DNA of 64,000 nt from UBA1181 sp045617845 (lineage in GTDB: Bacteria > Bacteroidota > Bacteroidia > Bacteroidales > Paludibacteraceae), in the NCBI GenBank assembly GCA_045617845.1, contig JAZLJL010000098.1, forward strand, positions 30,069-94,068. Reading direction: 5' to 3'. Of the stretch, positions 27,866 through 36,131 are shown piece by piece (positions within the stretch are counted from its first letter, which is position 1; each line of letters starts with the position of its first letter). Position numbers and translations under genes: made by a program. Under the pieces are notes generated by a model. It saw only the letters and a list, made by a program, of their open reading frames with translations, had not been told where the DNA came from and ran no database searches.

Positions 27866-28396
27866 ATGAGTCTTGAAACGGATTTCGGTTGGTTCGCCGT
27901 AAAGGTTTTTTTTAATCGCGTCACGAAAATGTCGTCATTTTTGCAGGAGGACGACATCATGTATTACGTGCCGATGAAAACGGTCGAGTCATTTAAGGAT
28001 GGACAAAAAATATACGAACAAAAACAATTGGTCACATCACTTCTATTTGTGAAATGCAGACCAAAATATCTTCTATCGTTAAAGGATAGGTTTGGGGATT
28101 CCTTCTATATTTATTCGGATTTAGAGACAAATAGACCAAGGAGAATTCCTGACAAAGAGATGGAATCTTTTATGCTGGTCACTTCGGTCCATGACATGGG
28201 TTTGGAACTACTTCCGGAAGGCACAGCAGAATGTAAGATAGGAGACCATGTCAAAGTAATTGACGGTGTATTTAAGGGAGCGGAAGGATACGTCAAACGA
28301 ATCCAAGGAAGAAAACGTTTGATTGTCTCTATAGAAGGGATAGCGGTTGTGGCTACTTCATATATTCCTCGTTCCTTTTTAGAGAAAATTGATTAA
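27866..28396 (+). CDS. upxY: UpxY-family NusG-like transcription antiterminator
   Basis: The 176-residue protein has an NGN domain at its N-terminus (FGWFAVKVFFNRVTKMSSFL, DDIMYYVPMKTVE, LLFVKCRPKYL) and a KOW domain near the C-terminus (KIGDHVKVIDGVFKGAEGYV, then LIVSIEGIAVVATSYIP). UpxY proteins of Bacteroides bind elongating RNA polymerase in the leader of their own polysaccharide operon and prevent premature termination. The gene heads block 2 behind its own promoter. No upxZ-like inhibitor gene follows, unlike the classical arrangement; wecA2 starts 33 nt later. It may act on block 2 only or also on blocks 1 and 3. Confidence 0.92.
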   Translation: MSLETDFGWFAVKVFFNRVTKMSSFLQEDDIMYYVPMKTVESFKDGQKIYEQKQLVTSLLFVKCRPKYLLSLKDRFGDSFYIYSDLETNRPRRIPDKEMESFMLVTSVHDMGLELLPEGTAECKIGDHVKVIDGVFKGAEGYVKRIQGRKRLIVSIEGIAVVATSYIPRSFLEKID

Positions 28397-28429
28397 AGAA
28401 ATACTTAGAATTTTATTATTTATAAGTGT

Positions 28430-29575
28430 ATGTCTGATTTTTTCATTTCGATGTCTGATGCCGCATTTTGGCGTTTTTTAATGGTATCGGTACTAGTAAT
28501 GTCGATCGTTGCTGCAGGTATCTTAATCCCTCAGATTTTGTTGATCGCTTTCCGTAAAAAGTTGTTCGACGAACCTGACGAACGGAAAATCCATCATAGT
28601 ACGGTGCCACGTTTGGGAGGCCTGGCTTTCGAACCGGTCATTCTGTTCACAATTTTTATTCTTTTGGTTTTTGACGTACATGCGGGCAGATTCCAATTGA
28701 TGGAGGAGTTGGGCAATAATGTATTGTCATTGTCGATATGTGTATGTTCTCTGATTTTGTTGTATTTGGTCGGTATTGCGGATGACTTGATCGGTGTAAA
28801 ATACAGCGCTAAGTTTGTAGTACAAGTATGTGTTGGCCTATTATTCCTTTTCGGAGGATTGTACATTTCAGATCTTCAAGGATTACTTTTCCTTCATAAA
28901 TTGCCATATCTGGTCTTTTGGCCACTGACTGTCGTCTTAGTCGTGTTCATCATCAATGCCATGAACTTAATTGATGGTATTGACGGTTTAGCGTCGGGAC
29001 TGAGCGGCGTAGCGTTAGGTTATTATGGAGTCGTGTTTTTCGAAATAGGGGAGTATACTTACGCATTAGTAGCCTTCTCTACGTTAGGTACGGTAATCCC
29101 ATTCTTCTATTACAATGTATTCGGCAAGGCGGAAAAGCAACAAAAGATTTTCATGGGCGATACAGGATCTCTTACGATTGGACTGATTCTTTGTTTCCTT
29201 AGTTTTAGGATGGCCAATGTGACAATTTCACCGACTCATACATGTTTGTCTCGTGTCCATAGATTGTTCTTGGCATTCAGTCCGTTGTTGGTGCCATGTA
29301 TGGATGTCGTCAGAGTATTCATACATAGGATAAAAAAGGGGAATAGCCCATTTTTGCCCGATAAGAGCCATATTCATCATAAACTGTTAAGTTTAGGAAT
29401 GACTCAACATTCGGCGATGATATCCATTTTATTGTTTTCGGCGTTCATCATTGTCGTTAGCTTGATATTGTCTAAGGTGGTTGACCCGACGTTGTTATTT
29501 GTGGGAATTATCGCTTTGTTCACGGTGACGAATATTTGGATGAGCCACAAAATTGAGAAAATAGAATCAGAATAA
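28430..29575 (+). CDS. WecA/MraY-family undecaprenyl-phosphate sugar-1-phosphate transferase, copy 2
   Basis: The 381-residue membrane protein is a close copy of the product at 13949. It shares the DEPDERKIHHSTVPRLGG, GIADDLIGVKYSAKF, NAMNLIDGIDGLASG, FMGDTGSL and HIHHKLL motifs. Differences concentrate in the first 30 residues, the loop after IVFDVHA-type segments and the C-terminal helices. At DNA level third positions differ often, so the duplication is not recent or one copy came from another strain. It lies 12 nt before wza2 and should start the block 2 repeat unit by loading HexNAc-1-P on undecaprenyl phosphate. Confidence 0.93.
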   Translation: MSDFFISMSDAAFWRFLMVSVLVMSIVAAGILIPQILLIAFRKKLFDEPDERKIHHSTVPRLGGLAFEPVILFTIFILLVFDVHAGRFQLMEELGNNVLSLSICVCSLILLYLVGIADDLIGVKYSAKFVVQVCVGLLFLFGGLYISDLQGLLFLHKLPYLVFWPLTVVLVVFIINAMNLIDGIDGLASGLSGVALGYYGVVFFEIGEYTYALVAFSTLGTVIPFFYYNVFGKAEKQQKIFMGDTGSLTIGLILCFLSFRMANVTISPTHTCLSRVHRLFLAFSPLLVPCMDVVRVFIHRIKKGNSPFLPDKSHIHHKLLSLGMTQHSAMISILLFSAFIIVVSLILSKVVDPTLLFVGIIALFTVTNIWMSHKIEKIESE

Positions 29576-29587
29576 ATAAGAATTACA

Positions 29588-30403
29588 ATGAAAGCCAAAT
29601 TGTTAGTTTATGCAGTTCTCTTGACTTCAATATTGAGTTCTTGCTCTTCGTACAAGAAAATACCGTATTTCCAAGATGCGGATCGAATAAAGGGTATTAA
29701 CACTTCAGCGGTACAAGAAATCACTCTCCGTCCGAAGGATAGGATTTCAATTATTGTGAATTGTAAAGATCCTCAATTGTCCGCCTTGTTTAACTTACCA
29801 TATGTTACACAACGTGTTGTTAGTACCGGAGCGCGTAATACACTATATGGTGAAGAGTCAAGCTCTGTTTCTGGTTACACGGTCGATAACGAAGGAAATA
29901 TCGATTTCCCTACCATCGGTAAGATTAATGTCGCAGGTTTGACAAGAAATGAATTAGCGACATTGATAAAAGATGAGATAGAGACCAGGAACCAAGCGAA
30001 GGAGCCTGTTATTTCAGTCGACTTCCTCAATTTGAGCGTCTCTGTCATCGGCGAGGTCGCTAGCCCTGGAATATATCGTATTTACAAAGACAACATGACA
30101 ATTTTGGAGGCTTTGAGTAGCGCAGGAGACATCACAATCCAAGGAAACAGAGATGATGTTTTGGTTTTGCGAATGGAAGAAGGTAAACAAAAGACCTATC
30201 GTGTAAACATGAACTCATTGCAGAATGTTGTTCAATCTCCAGTTTACTATCTCCAGCAGGATGATGTGGTCTATGTCACGCCAAACAAAATGAAAGCTAA
30301 GATGTCTACTGTGAATGGAAACACGGTACGCTCTACTTCCTTTTGGATTTCGATCGCTTCGTTGGCAACCACTGTCGTTGCGCTTGTGTTGAATAATAAG
30401 TAA
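29588..30403 (+). CDS. Wza-like polysaccharide export lipoprotein, copy 2
   Basis: The signal peptide MKAKLLVYAVLLTSILSSC gives a lipidated Cys at residue 19. The mature protein repeats copy 1 almost residue for residue: SSYKKIPYFQDADRIKGINT, LRPKDRISIIVNCKDPQLSA, GYTVDNEGNIDFPTIGKI, then SLBB-like blocks and the C-terminal hydrophobic helix (SIASLATTVVALVLNN). It should form an outer-membrane export channel partnered with Wzc2. A 64-nt gap to wzc2 contains a small hairpin (GATTAC 30407-30412 with GTAGTC 30420-30425, one wobble pair), whereas in block 1 the same genes are only 14 nt apart. Confidence 0.94.
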   Translation: MKAKLLVYAVLLTSILSSCSSYKKIPYFQDADRIKGINTSAVQEITLRPKDRISIIVNCKDPQLSALFNLPYVTQRVVSTGARNTLYGEESSSVSGYTVDNEGNIDFPTIGKINVAGLTRNELATLIKDEIETRNQAKEPVISVDFLNLSVSVIGEVASPGIYRIYKDNMTILEALSSAGDITIQGNRDDVLVLRMEEGKQKTYRVNMNSLQNVVQSPVYYLQQDDVVYVTPNKMKAKMSTVNGNTVRSTSFWISIASLATTVVALVLNNK

Positions 30404-30467
30404 GGTGATTACGAGACCTGTAGTCGAAAGATTTAGTGTCATTTGAAAGTAGAAGATATTTTATCGT

Positions 30468-32861
30468 ATGGACGAGAATTGGAACTTAAATAGTAATATC
30501 ATTGTAGAGGATGAACATTTGGATATCAATGAATTGATCACCCTCTGTAAAAAGTATTGGTATTGGTTCGCTATATCGATGTTTTTGGTATTGGCATTGG
30601 CTGTCTTATATCTTTTGGTTACACCATCATCATATACAAGGTCTGCCGAAATTCAAATTAAATCAGAGTCAAATCAAGGTCATGGATTGAATATCCAAAA
30701 CGCATTCAATGATATGGGGTTATTGACCTCTAGTTCATCCTTGAACAATGAATTACGAGCTTTGATATCTCCAGATTTAATGACTGAAGTTATCCGTCGA
30801 TATCAATTGGATGTCGAATATTCAGCAAAGGATGGCTTAAAAAAACAGGTTTTATATGGCACGAAACTTCCCGTCAAGGTTAATTTTCTAGATATTACGG
30901 ATTATGTGGATGTGGATTGCGAAATGGAAGTGGAACATAATGGATTTGTCGTCCTTTCTGATTTCAAATTCCATGATTTAGCGGAACAAGAAAGAATGGA
31001 AAGCGCTGAGAAATGTAGAATTCATATCGGAGATACCACTAATACACCTGTAGGTCGCGTGCTCGTTTCTAATGTTCCAGGTTTTTCCAACCATAATCTC
31101 TCTTCTCTCATTCACATCAAACGAACAAACTTGTTCATTTCCCAAGAAAATTGGTCAGCTAGATTATCGATTACACAAGAGGACGTAAAAGCGGACATCA
31201 TCACATTGATGATAAAAGACATTTCGATACAAAGAGCTGATGCTTTGTTAGGCGGACTTATTTCGATCTACAACGAGAATTGGCTTAAAGACAAGAACCT
31301 TATTGCCGAAGGAACTTCCATGTTCATCAACGAACGTCTGAAAATCATCGAAGGTGAGTTGTCTTCAGTTGATAGTGACATTTCCTCCTATAAGAGCAAG
31401 AACATGTTGCCGGATGTGAAAGCCGCCGCAGAGATGTATATGCAAGAGAACGCGAACATTTCAAACCAGTTGCGCGATTTGAATTCCCAGTTATATATGA
31501 CCCAATATATAAGGGATTATTTGGCTAAGGAATCTAACAATACAAAGGTTTTGCCGGTAAGTTCGGGAATTCAGAATGGTAATATTGAAGCGCAGATTTC
31601 AGAATATAACGACAAAATGTTGAAGAGAAACCGATTAGAGGCGAATAGTGGTTCGGAAAACGAGCTCGTGAAAGGTATGGATGCTGATTTGGCTTCTTTG
31701 CGTAGCGCGATTATGGTTTCCATAGATAACCAAATTGCTTCTGTTTCCAATAAGGTAAGGACATTGAAAAACAGCGAACGTAATGCGTTGTCCAGGATTT
31801 CTTCAAACCCTATTCAAGCTGAAATGTTGCTTTCTGCGGAAAGACAACAAGCTGTAAAGGAGTCTCTTTATTTGTTCCTACTTCAGAAGAGAGAGGAAAA
31901 CGAGTTGTCTCAAGCTTATAATGCGAACAACGTCCGTGTAATTAAACGTCCAGGTGGTAGCCTATTCCCTAATTCGCCTAAAAAACGTAATATATTATTC
32001 GTCGCTTTCCTTTTTGGTTTAATAATACCTGCGGCTGTTTGCTACATGAGGATTTCCATGAACAATACTTTACGTGGAAAGAAAGATCTCGACCAAGTTT
32101 CCGTGCCGTTATTGGGTGAGATACCTTTGGTGAAAAGACATCGGAAATGGTATAAGTTCTGGAAAAAACCGCATCGTATGCACACTGCAGTTGTCCAACC
32201 AGGAAACAGAAACGTCATCAATGAAGCGTTCCGTGTTATGCGTACGAATTTGGAGTTCGAATCAAACAATACCGGAAATGTCGTCATGTTCACATCATTT
32301 AATACAGGGAGCGGTAAAAGTTTCTTATGTATCAACACAGCATTGAGTTTGGCAATAAAAGAGAAAAAAGTGTTGATGATTGATTGTGATTTTAGACGTG
32401 CGTCATTATCTAAATGGGCGAAAAACCCGAATATGGGTCTAGCTACATATTTGAACGGTAAAATCGACACGGCTGAAGAGGTCTTGGTTGAATCGGTCGC
32501 AGGCTATATTGGACTGGATGTCTTGCCTGTCGGTGGTATTCCGCCTAACCCTACAGAATTGATCGGTAATGGAATGTTAGGCGAATTGATAAAGAGGAAG
32601 AGACAAGAGTATGATTACATATTAATCGATTGTCCTCCAATTGATATAGTCGCTGACACGCAAATCGTGGAAGAGTACGTCGACAAGACATTGTTTGTTG
32701 TGCGTGCCGGATTGCTGGAGCGTTCGATGTTGGATCAATTATCATATATATATGACGAAAATAGATTCAAAAATATGTCGCTTATCTTAAATGGCACTTC
32801 GATGGATAATGGAAAGTACTCTTATCGATATGGATTCCATAATGGATATTATAACGCTTAG
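30468..32861 (+). CDS. Wzc-like polysaccharide co-polymerase and tyrosine autokinase, copy 2
   Basis: The 797-residue protein has the same layout as Wzc1: membrane segment near 38-58, long periplasmic helical part, second membrane segment near 502-522, and a BY-kinase domain with Walker A (NTGSGKS), Walker A' (VLMIDCDFRRASLS) and Walker B (YILIDCPPIDIVADTQ). The tyrosine tail is shorter (KYSYRYGFHNGYYNA). The periplasmic loop around residues 130-220 diverges clearly from Wzc1 while the kinase and the helical hairpins stay close. The difference may reflect a different polymer or chain length. It ends the duplicated front module; a promoter follows within 90 nt. Confidence 0.95.
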   Translation: MDENWNLNSNIIVEDEHLDINELITLCKKYWYWFAISMFLVLALAVLYLLVTPSSYTRSAEIQIKSESNQGHGLNIQNAFNDMGLLTSSSSLNNELRALISPDLMTEVIRRYQLDVEYSAKDGLKKQVLYGTKLPVKVNFLDITDYVDVDCEMEVEHNGFVVLSDFKFHDLAEQERMESAEKCRIHIGDTTNTPVGRVLVSNVPGFSNHNLSSLIHIKRTNLFISQENWSARLSITQEDVKADIITLMIKDISIQRADALLGGLISIYNENWLKDKNLIAEGTSMFINERLKIIEGELSSVDSDISSYKSKNMLPDVKAAAEMYMQENANISNQLRDLNSQLYMTQYIRDYLAKESNNTKVLPVSSGIQNGNIEAQISEYNDKMLKRNRLEANSGSENELVKGMDADLASLRSAIMVSIDNQIASVSNKVRTLKNSERNALSRISSNPIQAEMLLSAERQQAVKESLYLFLLQKREENELSQAYNANNVRVIKRPGGSLFPNSPKKRNILFVAFLFGLIIPAAVCYMRISMNNTLRGKKDLDQVSVPLLGEIPLVKRHRKWYKFWKKPHRMHTAVVQPGNRNVINEAFRVMRTNLEFESNNTGNVVMFTSFNTGSGKSFLCINTALSLAIKEKKVLMIDCDFRRASLSKWAKNPNMGLATYLNGKIDTAEEVLVESVAGYIGLDVLPVGGIPPNPTELIGNGMLGELIKRKRQEYDYILIDCPPIDIVADTQIVEEYVDKTLFVVRAGLLERSMLDQLSYIYDENRFKNMSLILNGTSMDNGKYSYRYGFHNGYYNA

Positions 32862-32945
32862 TGCTGAATAAGAAATTATAGTTGATCTTTATGTTATATT
32901 GATTTTTTTGAGATCGAAAATTGACAAGAATTGTTTTTCCTGATA

Positions 32946-32976
32946 TTGCCATTTCGAAGTGTATTCGATATATTTG
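32946..32976 (+). promoter_or_regulatory. Internal promoter before the acyl-modification genes
   Basis: TTG at 32946-32948, a 20-nt spacer and TATATTTG at 32969-32976 fit the Bacteroidetes promoter. Transcription would start near 32983, just before the terminator-like hairpin at 33000-33035, leaving a leader of about 78 nt to the ATG at 33061. Confidence 0.6.
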
Positions 32977-32999
32977 TTGAGTTATAAATGCAAAAATAG

Positions 33000-33035
33000 A
33001 ACACGTAAATTCATTTATATGTGTTAGATTTTTTT
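33000..33035 (+). terminator. Terminator-like hairpin with T-run (possible attenuator)
   Basis: AACAC (33000-33004) pairs with GTGTT (33021-33025), and TAAAT (33006-33010) pairs with ATTTA (33013-33017), with a small internal loop between the two helices. Seven T follow at 33029-33035. This is the only hairpin with a clear T-run seen inside the polysaccharide region. It may end wzc2 transcripts, and because a promoter lies just upstream it may also act as a UpxY-controlled attenuator. Confidence 0.6.
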
Positions 33036-33060
33036 ATAAAGTCCGAAGGGGAATTTTTTT

Positions 33061-33696
33061 ATGAAGCATCTGATAATCATTGGAGCTCGTGGGTTCGGAA
33101 GAGAATGTTTTGACCTTTTCAATCACAAAAAAGGACATTGGTATAAATATACAATCAAAGGGTTCTTAGACGATAAGGCGAATGCGTTGGAGGGTATGGC
33201 TGGATATCCGCCTATACTTGGTCCTGTTGAAACTTATGAAGTCCAGAAAGATGATGTGTTTTTTTGTGCGTTGGGAAATCCCACACAGCGTAAAAAATAT
33301 TCGGACATTATTTTGAAAAAAGGTGGGAATTTCATATCTTGTATAAGCGATTACGCAATAATAAACCCGACTGCCAAAATTGGTACAGGAGTGTTTGTAG
33401 GTGCGTATGCAATAATATCCGCCGATGTCAAAATAGATGACTTCGCAGTGATCCATCCATTTTGTAATTTTGGACATGATGCTAGGATCGGACAATATGA
33501 TGAAATTGAATCTTATGTAGCCATCGGAGGTTACTCCGACATCGGGCAATATGTGACTATCCATCCACATTCGACGATTTTGCCGAATATTCATGTGGGT
33601 GACTTTTCGACGGTAGGAGCTGGAAGTGTCGTATTAAAAGAGGTGAAGGAACAAACGACAGTTTTTGGGGTTCCTGCAAAAAATATTGATGTTTAA
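33061..33696 (+). CDS. NeuD/PglD-type sugar O- or N-acyltransferase (left-handed beta-helix)
   Basis: The 211-residue protein has an N-terminal Rossmann-like part (HLIIIGARGFGRECFDLF, then FLDDKANALEG) and a C-terminal hexapeptide-repeat beta-helix (AKIGTGVFVGAYAIISADVK, IHPFCNFGHDARIG, FSTVGAGSVVLKEV). Relatives acetylate amino sugars or sialic-acid-type sugars with acetyl-CoA. Because an ACP gene and two KASIII-like genes follow at once, this enzyme could use an acyl-ACP in place of acetyl-CoA. It is the first gene after the attenuator-like leader. Confidence 0.9.
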   Translation: MKHLIIIGARGFGRECFDLFNHKKGHWYKYTIKGFLDDKANALEGMAGYPPILGPVETYEVQKDDVFFCALGNPTQRKKYSDIILKKGGNFISCISDYAIINPTAKIGTGVFVGAYAIISADVKIDDFAVIHPFCNFGHDARIGQYDEIESYVAIGGYSDIGQYVTIHPHSTILPNIHVGDFSTVGAGSVVLKEVKEQTTVFGVPAKNIDV

Positions 33697-33719
33697 CTGA
33701 TTTAATAAGTTTATTCGAA

Positions 33720-33953
33720 ATGAAAACACTGGATGAATTTGTTGTACTATTCGCAGAACAGTTGGATGATACGGATCCTTCTACAATTACTGCGCAAACT
33801 AAGTTTAGAGATTTGGATGAATGGTCCTCTCTACTAGCTTTAACGCTCATCTCTATGGTTGATGAGGAATTCGGCATTGCTTTGAAAGGAGATGACGTTA
33901 AGAATTCCGAGACCGTCGAGGATGTTTATAATGTAATAAAGTCTAAGTTATAA
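33720..33953 (+). CDS. Acyl carrier protein of the polysaccharide locus
   Basis: This is a 77-residue acidic helical protein. The carrier signature is FRDLDEWSSLLALTLI; the second Ser (Ser37) is in the phosphopantetheine position, with Ser in place of the usual Asp before it. It is not the housekeeping AcpP, which has DSLD. Its stop codon overlaps the start of the first KASIII-like gene (TAATG), showing translational coupling. A nearly identical motif appears in the fused carrier domain encoded at 63109. It should hold the growing or transferred acyl chain. Confidence 0.92.
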   Translation: MKTLDEFVVLFAEQLDDTDPSTITAQTKFRDLDEWSSLLALTLISMVDEEFGIALKGDDVKNSETVEDVYNVIKSKL

Positions 33954-35026
33954 TGGCTTTTTTCGAATTTAGAAACGTTCGTATATTAGGAATGGCTGCG
34001 GGTGTGCCGAGTTTTGTGGCAAATAACCTGCAGCCTTTACCAGAGGATTCTGTCTCGACAGATTATTCTCCTTCCGACTTTGTCAAAAATACAGGTGTGT
34101 TGGAACGACGTATTACGTTTACCCAAACCACTTCCGATTTATGTTTCCATGCGGCGGAGCGACTTCTTGACGATTTGAAATGGAATCGCGAAGAAATCGA
34201 TGCTGTCATTTTTGTGTCCCAATCCCGTGATTATACAACACCGGCCACTTCCGGAATCATGCAAAAGAAGTTAGGCCTTAAGGAATCCACCTATTGTGTC
34301 GACTTGACTTTAGGCTGTTCCGGATGGGTGTATGGATTGAATACCATTTCATCTTTGCTTTCAACTGGTTATATGAAGAAAGCGTTGTTAATGGCTGGTG
34401 ACGCGAAAGGAGTTCGTCCATTAAAATTGTCACCACTTTTTGGACATGCGGGAACAGTTACGGCATTAGAATATGCGGAAGGAGCGGAGGGGTTTAAGTT
34501 CCATTGCGGAACAGATGGTAGCGGTTATGACGCTATCATTCTCCCTGATGGGGGATCCCGTAACCTCATTACACCACATTCTTTTGTGTTGGAACAATGC
34601 GAGGATGGCAATAAATCGAGAATGCAGACCTGGATGAAGGGTATGGATGTCTTTTCATTTGGTATCACCACGGCGCCGAAATCCGTGAAAAAGTTAGCTG
34701 AACATTTTGGATTCGAATACCAGAACTATGATTACCTTGTCCTTCATCAAGCCAATATGGCGATGAATAATATGATAGCTAAGAAACTGAAGTTCACTGA
34801 AGATAAAGTGCCTTCTTGCATGCATCATTTTGGTAACACATCTTCAGCATCGATCCCTTTAACGATTATCACAGAATTAAAAGATAAGGTTTGTGAGAAA
34901 CCTTCAAAATTCATTTGCTGTGGTTTCGGGGTCGGATTGTCATGGGCTACTGTCGCATTCTCCACAGATCAGTTTGTCATTTCAAATCTCGTGGAAGTGG
35001 ATGAACAAGGAAATGTCGTCAAATAG
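33953..35026 (+). CDS. 3-oxoacyl-ACP synthase III-like enzyme, first of two
   Basis: The 357-residue protein has the thiolase-like fold of KASIII with a complete catalytic triad: Cys122 in DLTLGCSGWVYGL, His265 in YLVLHQANMAMNN and Asn295 in HFGNTSSASIPL. A GxGxxW-type C-terminal block (GFGVGLSWATVAF) is present. Such enzymes condense an acyl-CoA starter with malonyl-ACP. It is coupled to the ACP gene and lies 22 nt before a second, related synthase. A dedicated role in making a short beta-keto or hydroxy acyl group for sugar modification is inferred from context. Confidence 0.92.
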   Translation: MAFFEFRNVRILGMAAGVPSFVANNLQPLPEDSVSTDYSPSDFVKNTGVLERRITFTQTTSDLCFHAAERLLDDLKWNREEIDAVIFVSQSRDYTTPATSGIMQKKLGLKESTYCVDLTLGCSGWVYGLNTISSLLSTGYMKKALLMAGDAKGVRPLKLSPLFGHAGTVTALEYAEGAEGFKFHCGTDGSGYDAIILPDGGSRNLITPHSFVLEQCEDGNKSRMQTWMKGMDVFSFGITTAPKSVKKLAEHFGFEYQNYDYLVLHQANMAMNNMIAKKLKFTEDKVPSCMHHFGNTSSASIPLTIITELKDKVCEKPSKFICCGFGVGLSWATVAFSTDQFVISNLVEVDEQGNVVK

Positions 35027-35048
35027 TATATTAAAAAAGTAAGAGTAC

Positions 35049-36131
35049 ATGTCGTTTCTTGAAATAAAAAATGTGAGGATTTCAGGTATGGCTACCGCTG
35101 TGCCTAAAAACAAGGTCGATAATGAACTGTTATGGAAGGAGACACATGGCTCCGACAAAACATTCGAAGATTTTAAAGCGAAAATCGGCATATCCGAAAG
35201 AAGATATAGCCAACAATTGACGGCATCAGACTTATGTTGCAAGGCTGCAGAAACTCTTTTGTCTGATTTGAATTGGGAAAAAGATAGTATAGAAGCCATC
35301 GTATGTGTCACAATATCACCAGATTACACACTACCCGTAAATGCGTGTATGATTCAAGACAGATTGGGCTTGAGTAAAGAGTGTTATGCGCAAGACATCT
35401 GTTTAGGCTGTTCTGGCTGGGTCTATGGGTTGAGTGTGCTCTCGACATTGCTCCGTGAAGGAAATATCAAGAGAGGATTGTTGATGACAGGTGATTCCAA
35501 GCAACATTGGGGACGTGGTGACGAAGCTCTCCAATTCGGGTGCGCCGCAAATGTGACTGCGTTGGAATACATTCCGGGAGATGAAGGATTCAAGTTCAAT
35601 TTCGGCACCGACGGAAACGGATTTGAAACAATCATCATGCCAAAAAGCGGAATGAGGAATATGAAATATGACGTTGATACAATAAAAAAATTCGACGACC
35701 CATTTTTCCAAGGTTCGATGGAAGCGGTAATGAAGGAATCGGAAGTAATGAGATTCTGTATCTCTAGGGTCCCTGAATCTATCAATTTGTTGTCAGAACA
35801 TTTTGGTGTGGATTACAAAAAATGTGATTATTTGATCTTACATCAGGCAACGAAAAGCATCAACGACAAAATCTCTGAAATTATAGGAATAGATTCTACT
35901 AAAGCGATTTCTTCTTTGGAGAAATTCGGGAATACGTTATCCGCATCCATCCCATTGACCATTACGACTCAATTAAAGGGAAAAATCGAAGGGAAAGACA
36001 TCAAATTCATATGTTGCGGATTTGGTGTGGGACTTTCGTGGGGTAGTGTGGCTTTTGAAGTGAAAGATATGATGATATCCGATTTGGTAGAAGTTGAGGA
36101 AAACGCATTTGAAAATTTAACATGGGTATGA
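35049..36131 (+). CDS. 3-oxoacyl-ACP synthase III-like enzyme, second of two
   Basis: The 360-residue relative of the preceding gene product also has an intact triad: Cys121 in DICLGCSGWVYGL, His265 in YLILHQATKSIND and Asn295 in KFGNTLSASIPL. The two share their beginning (FLEIKNVRISGMA against FFEFRNVRILGMA) and their ends. The substrate pocket region around residues 150-170 and 205-235 differs, so the pair may act as a heterodimer or accept different acyl groups. The coding end overlaps the SDR start by 10 nt. Confidence 0.91.
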   Translation: MSFLEIKNVRISGMATAVPKNKVDNELLWKETHGSDKTFEDFKAKIGISERRYSQQLTASDLCCKAAETLLSDLNWEKDSIEAIVCVTISPDYTLPVNACMIQDRLGLSKECYAQDICLGCSGWVYGLSVLSTLLREGNIKRGLLMTGDSKQHWGRGDEALQFGCAANVTALEYIPGDEGFKFNFGTDGNGFETIIMPKSGMRNMKYDVDTIKKFDDPFFQGSMEAVMKESEVMRFCISRVPESINLLSEHFGVDYKKCDYLILHQATKSINDKISEIIGIDSTKAISSLEKFGNTLSASIPLTITTQLKGKIEGKDIKFICCGFGVGLSWGSVAFEVKDMMISDLVEVEENAFENLTWV

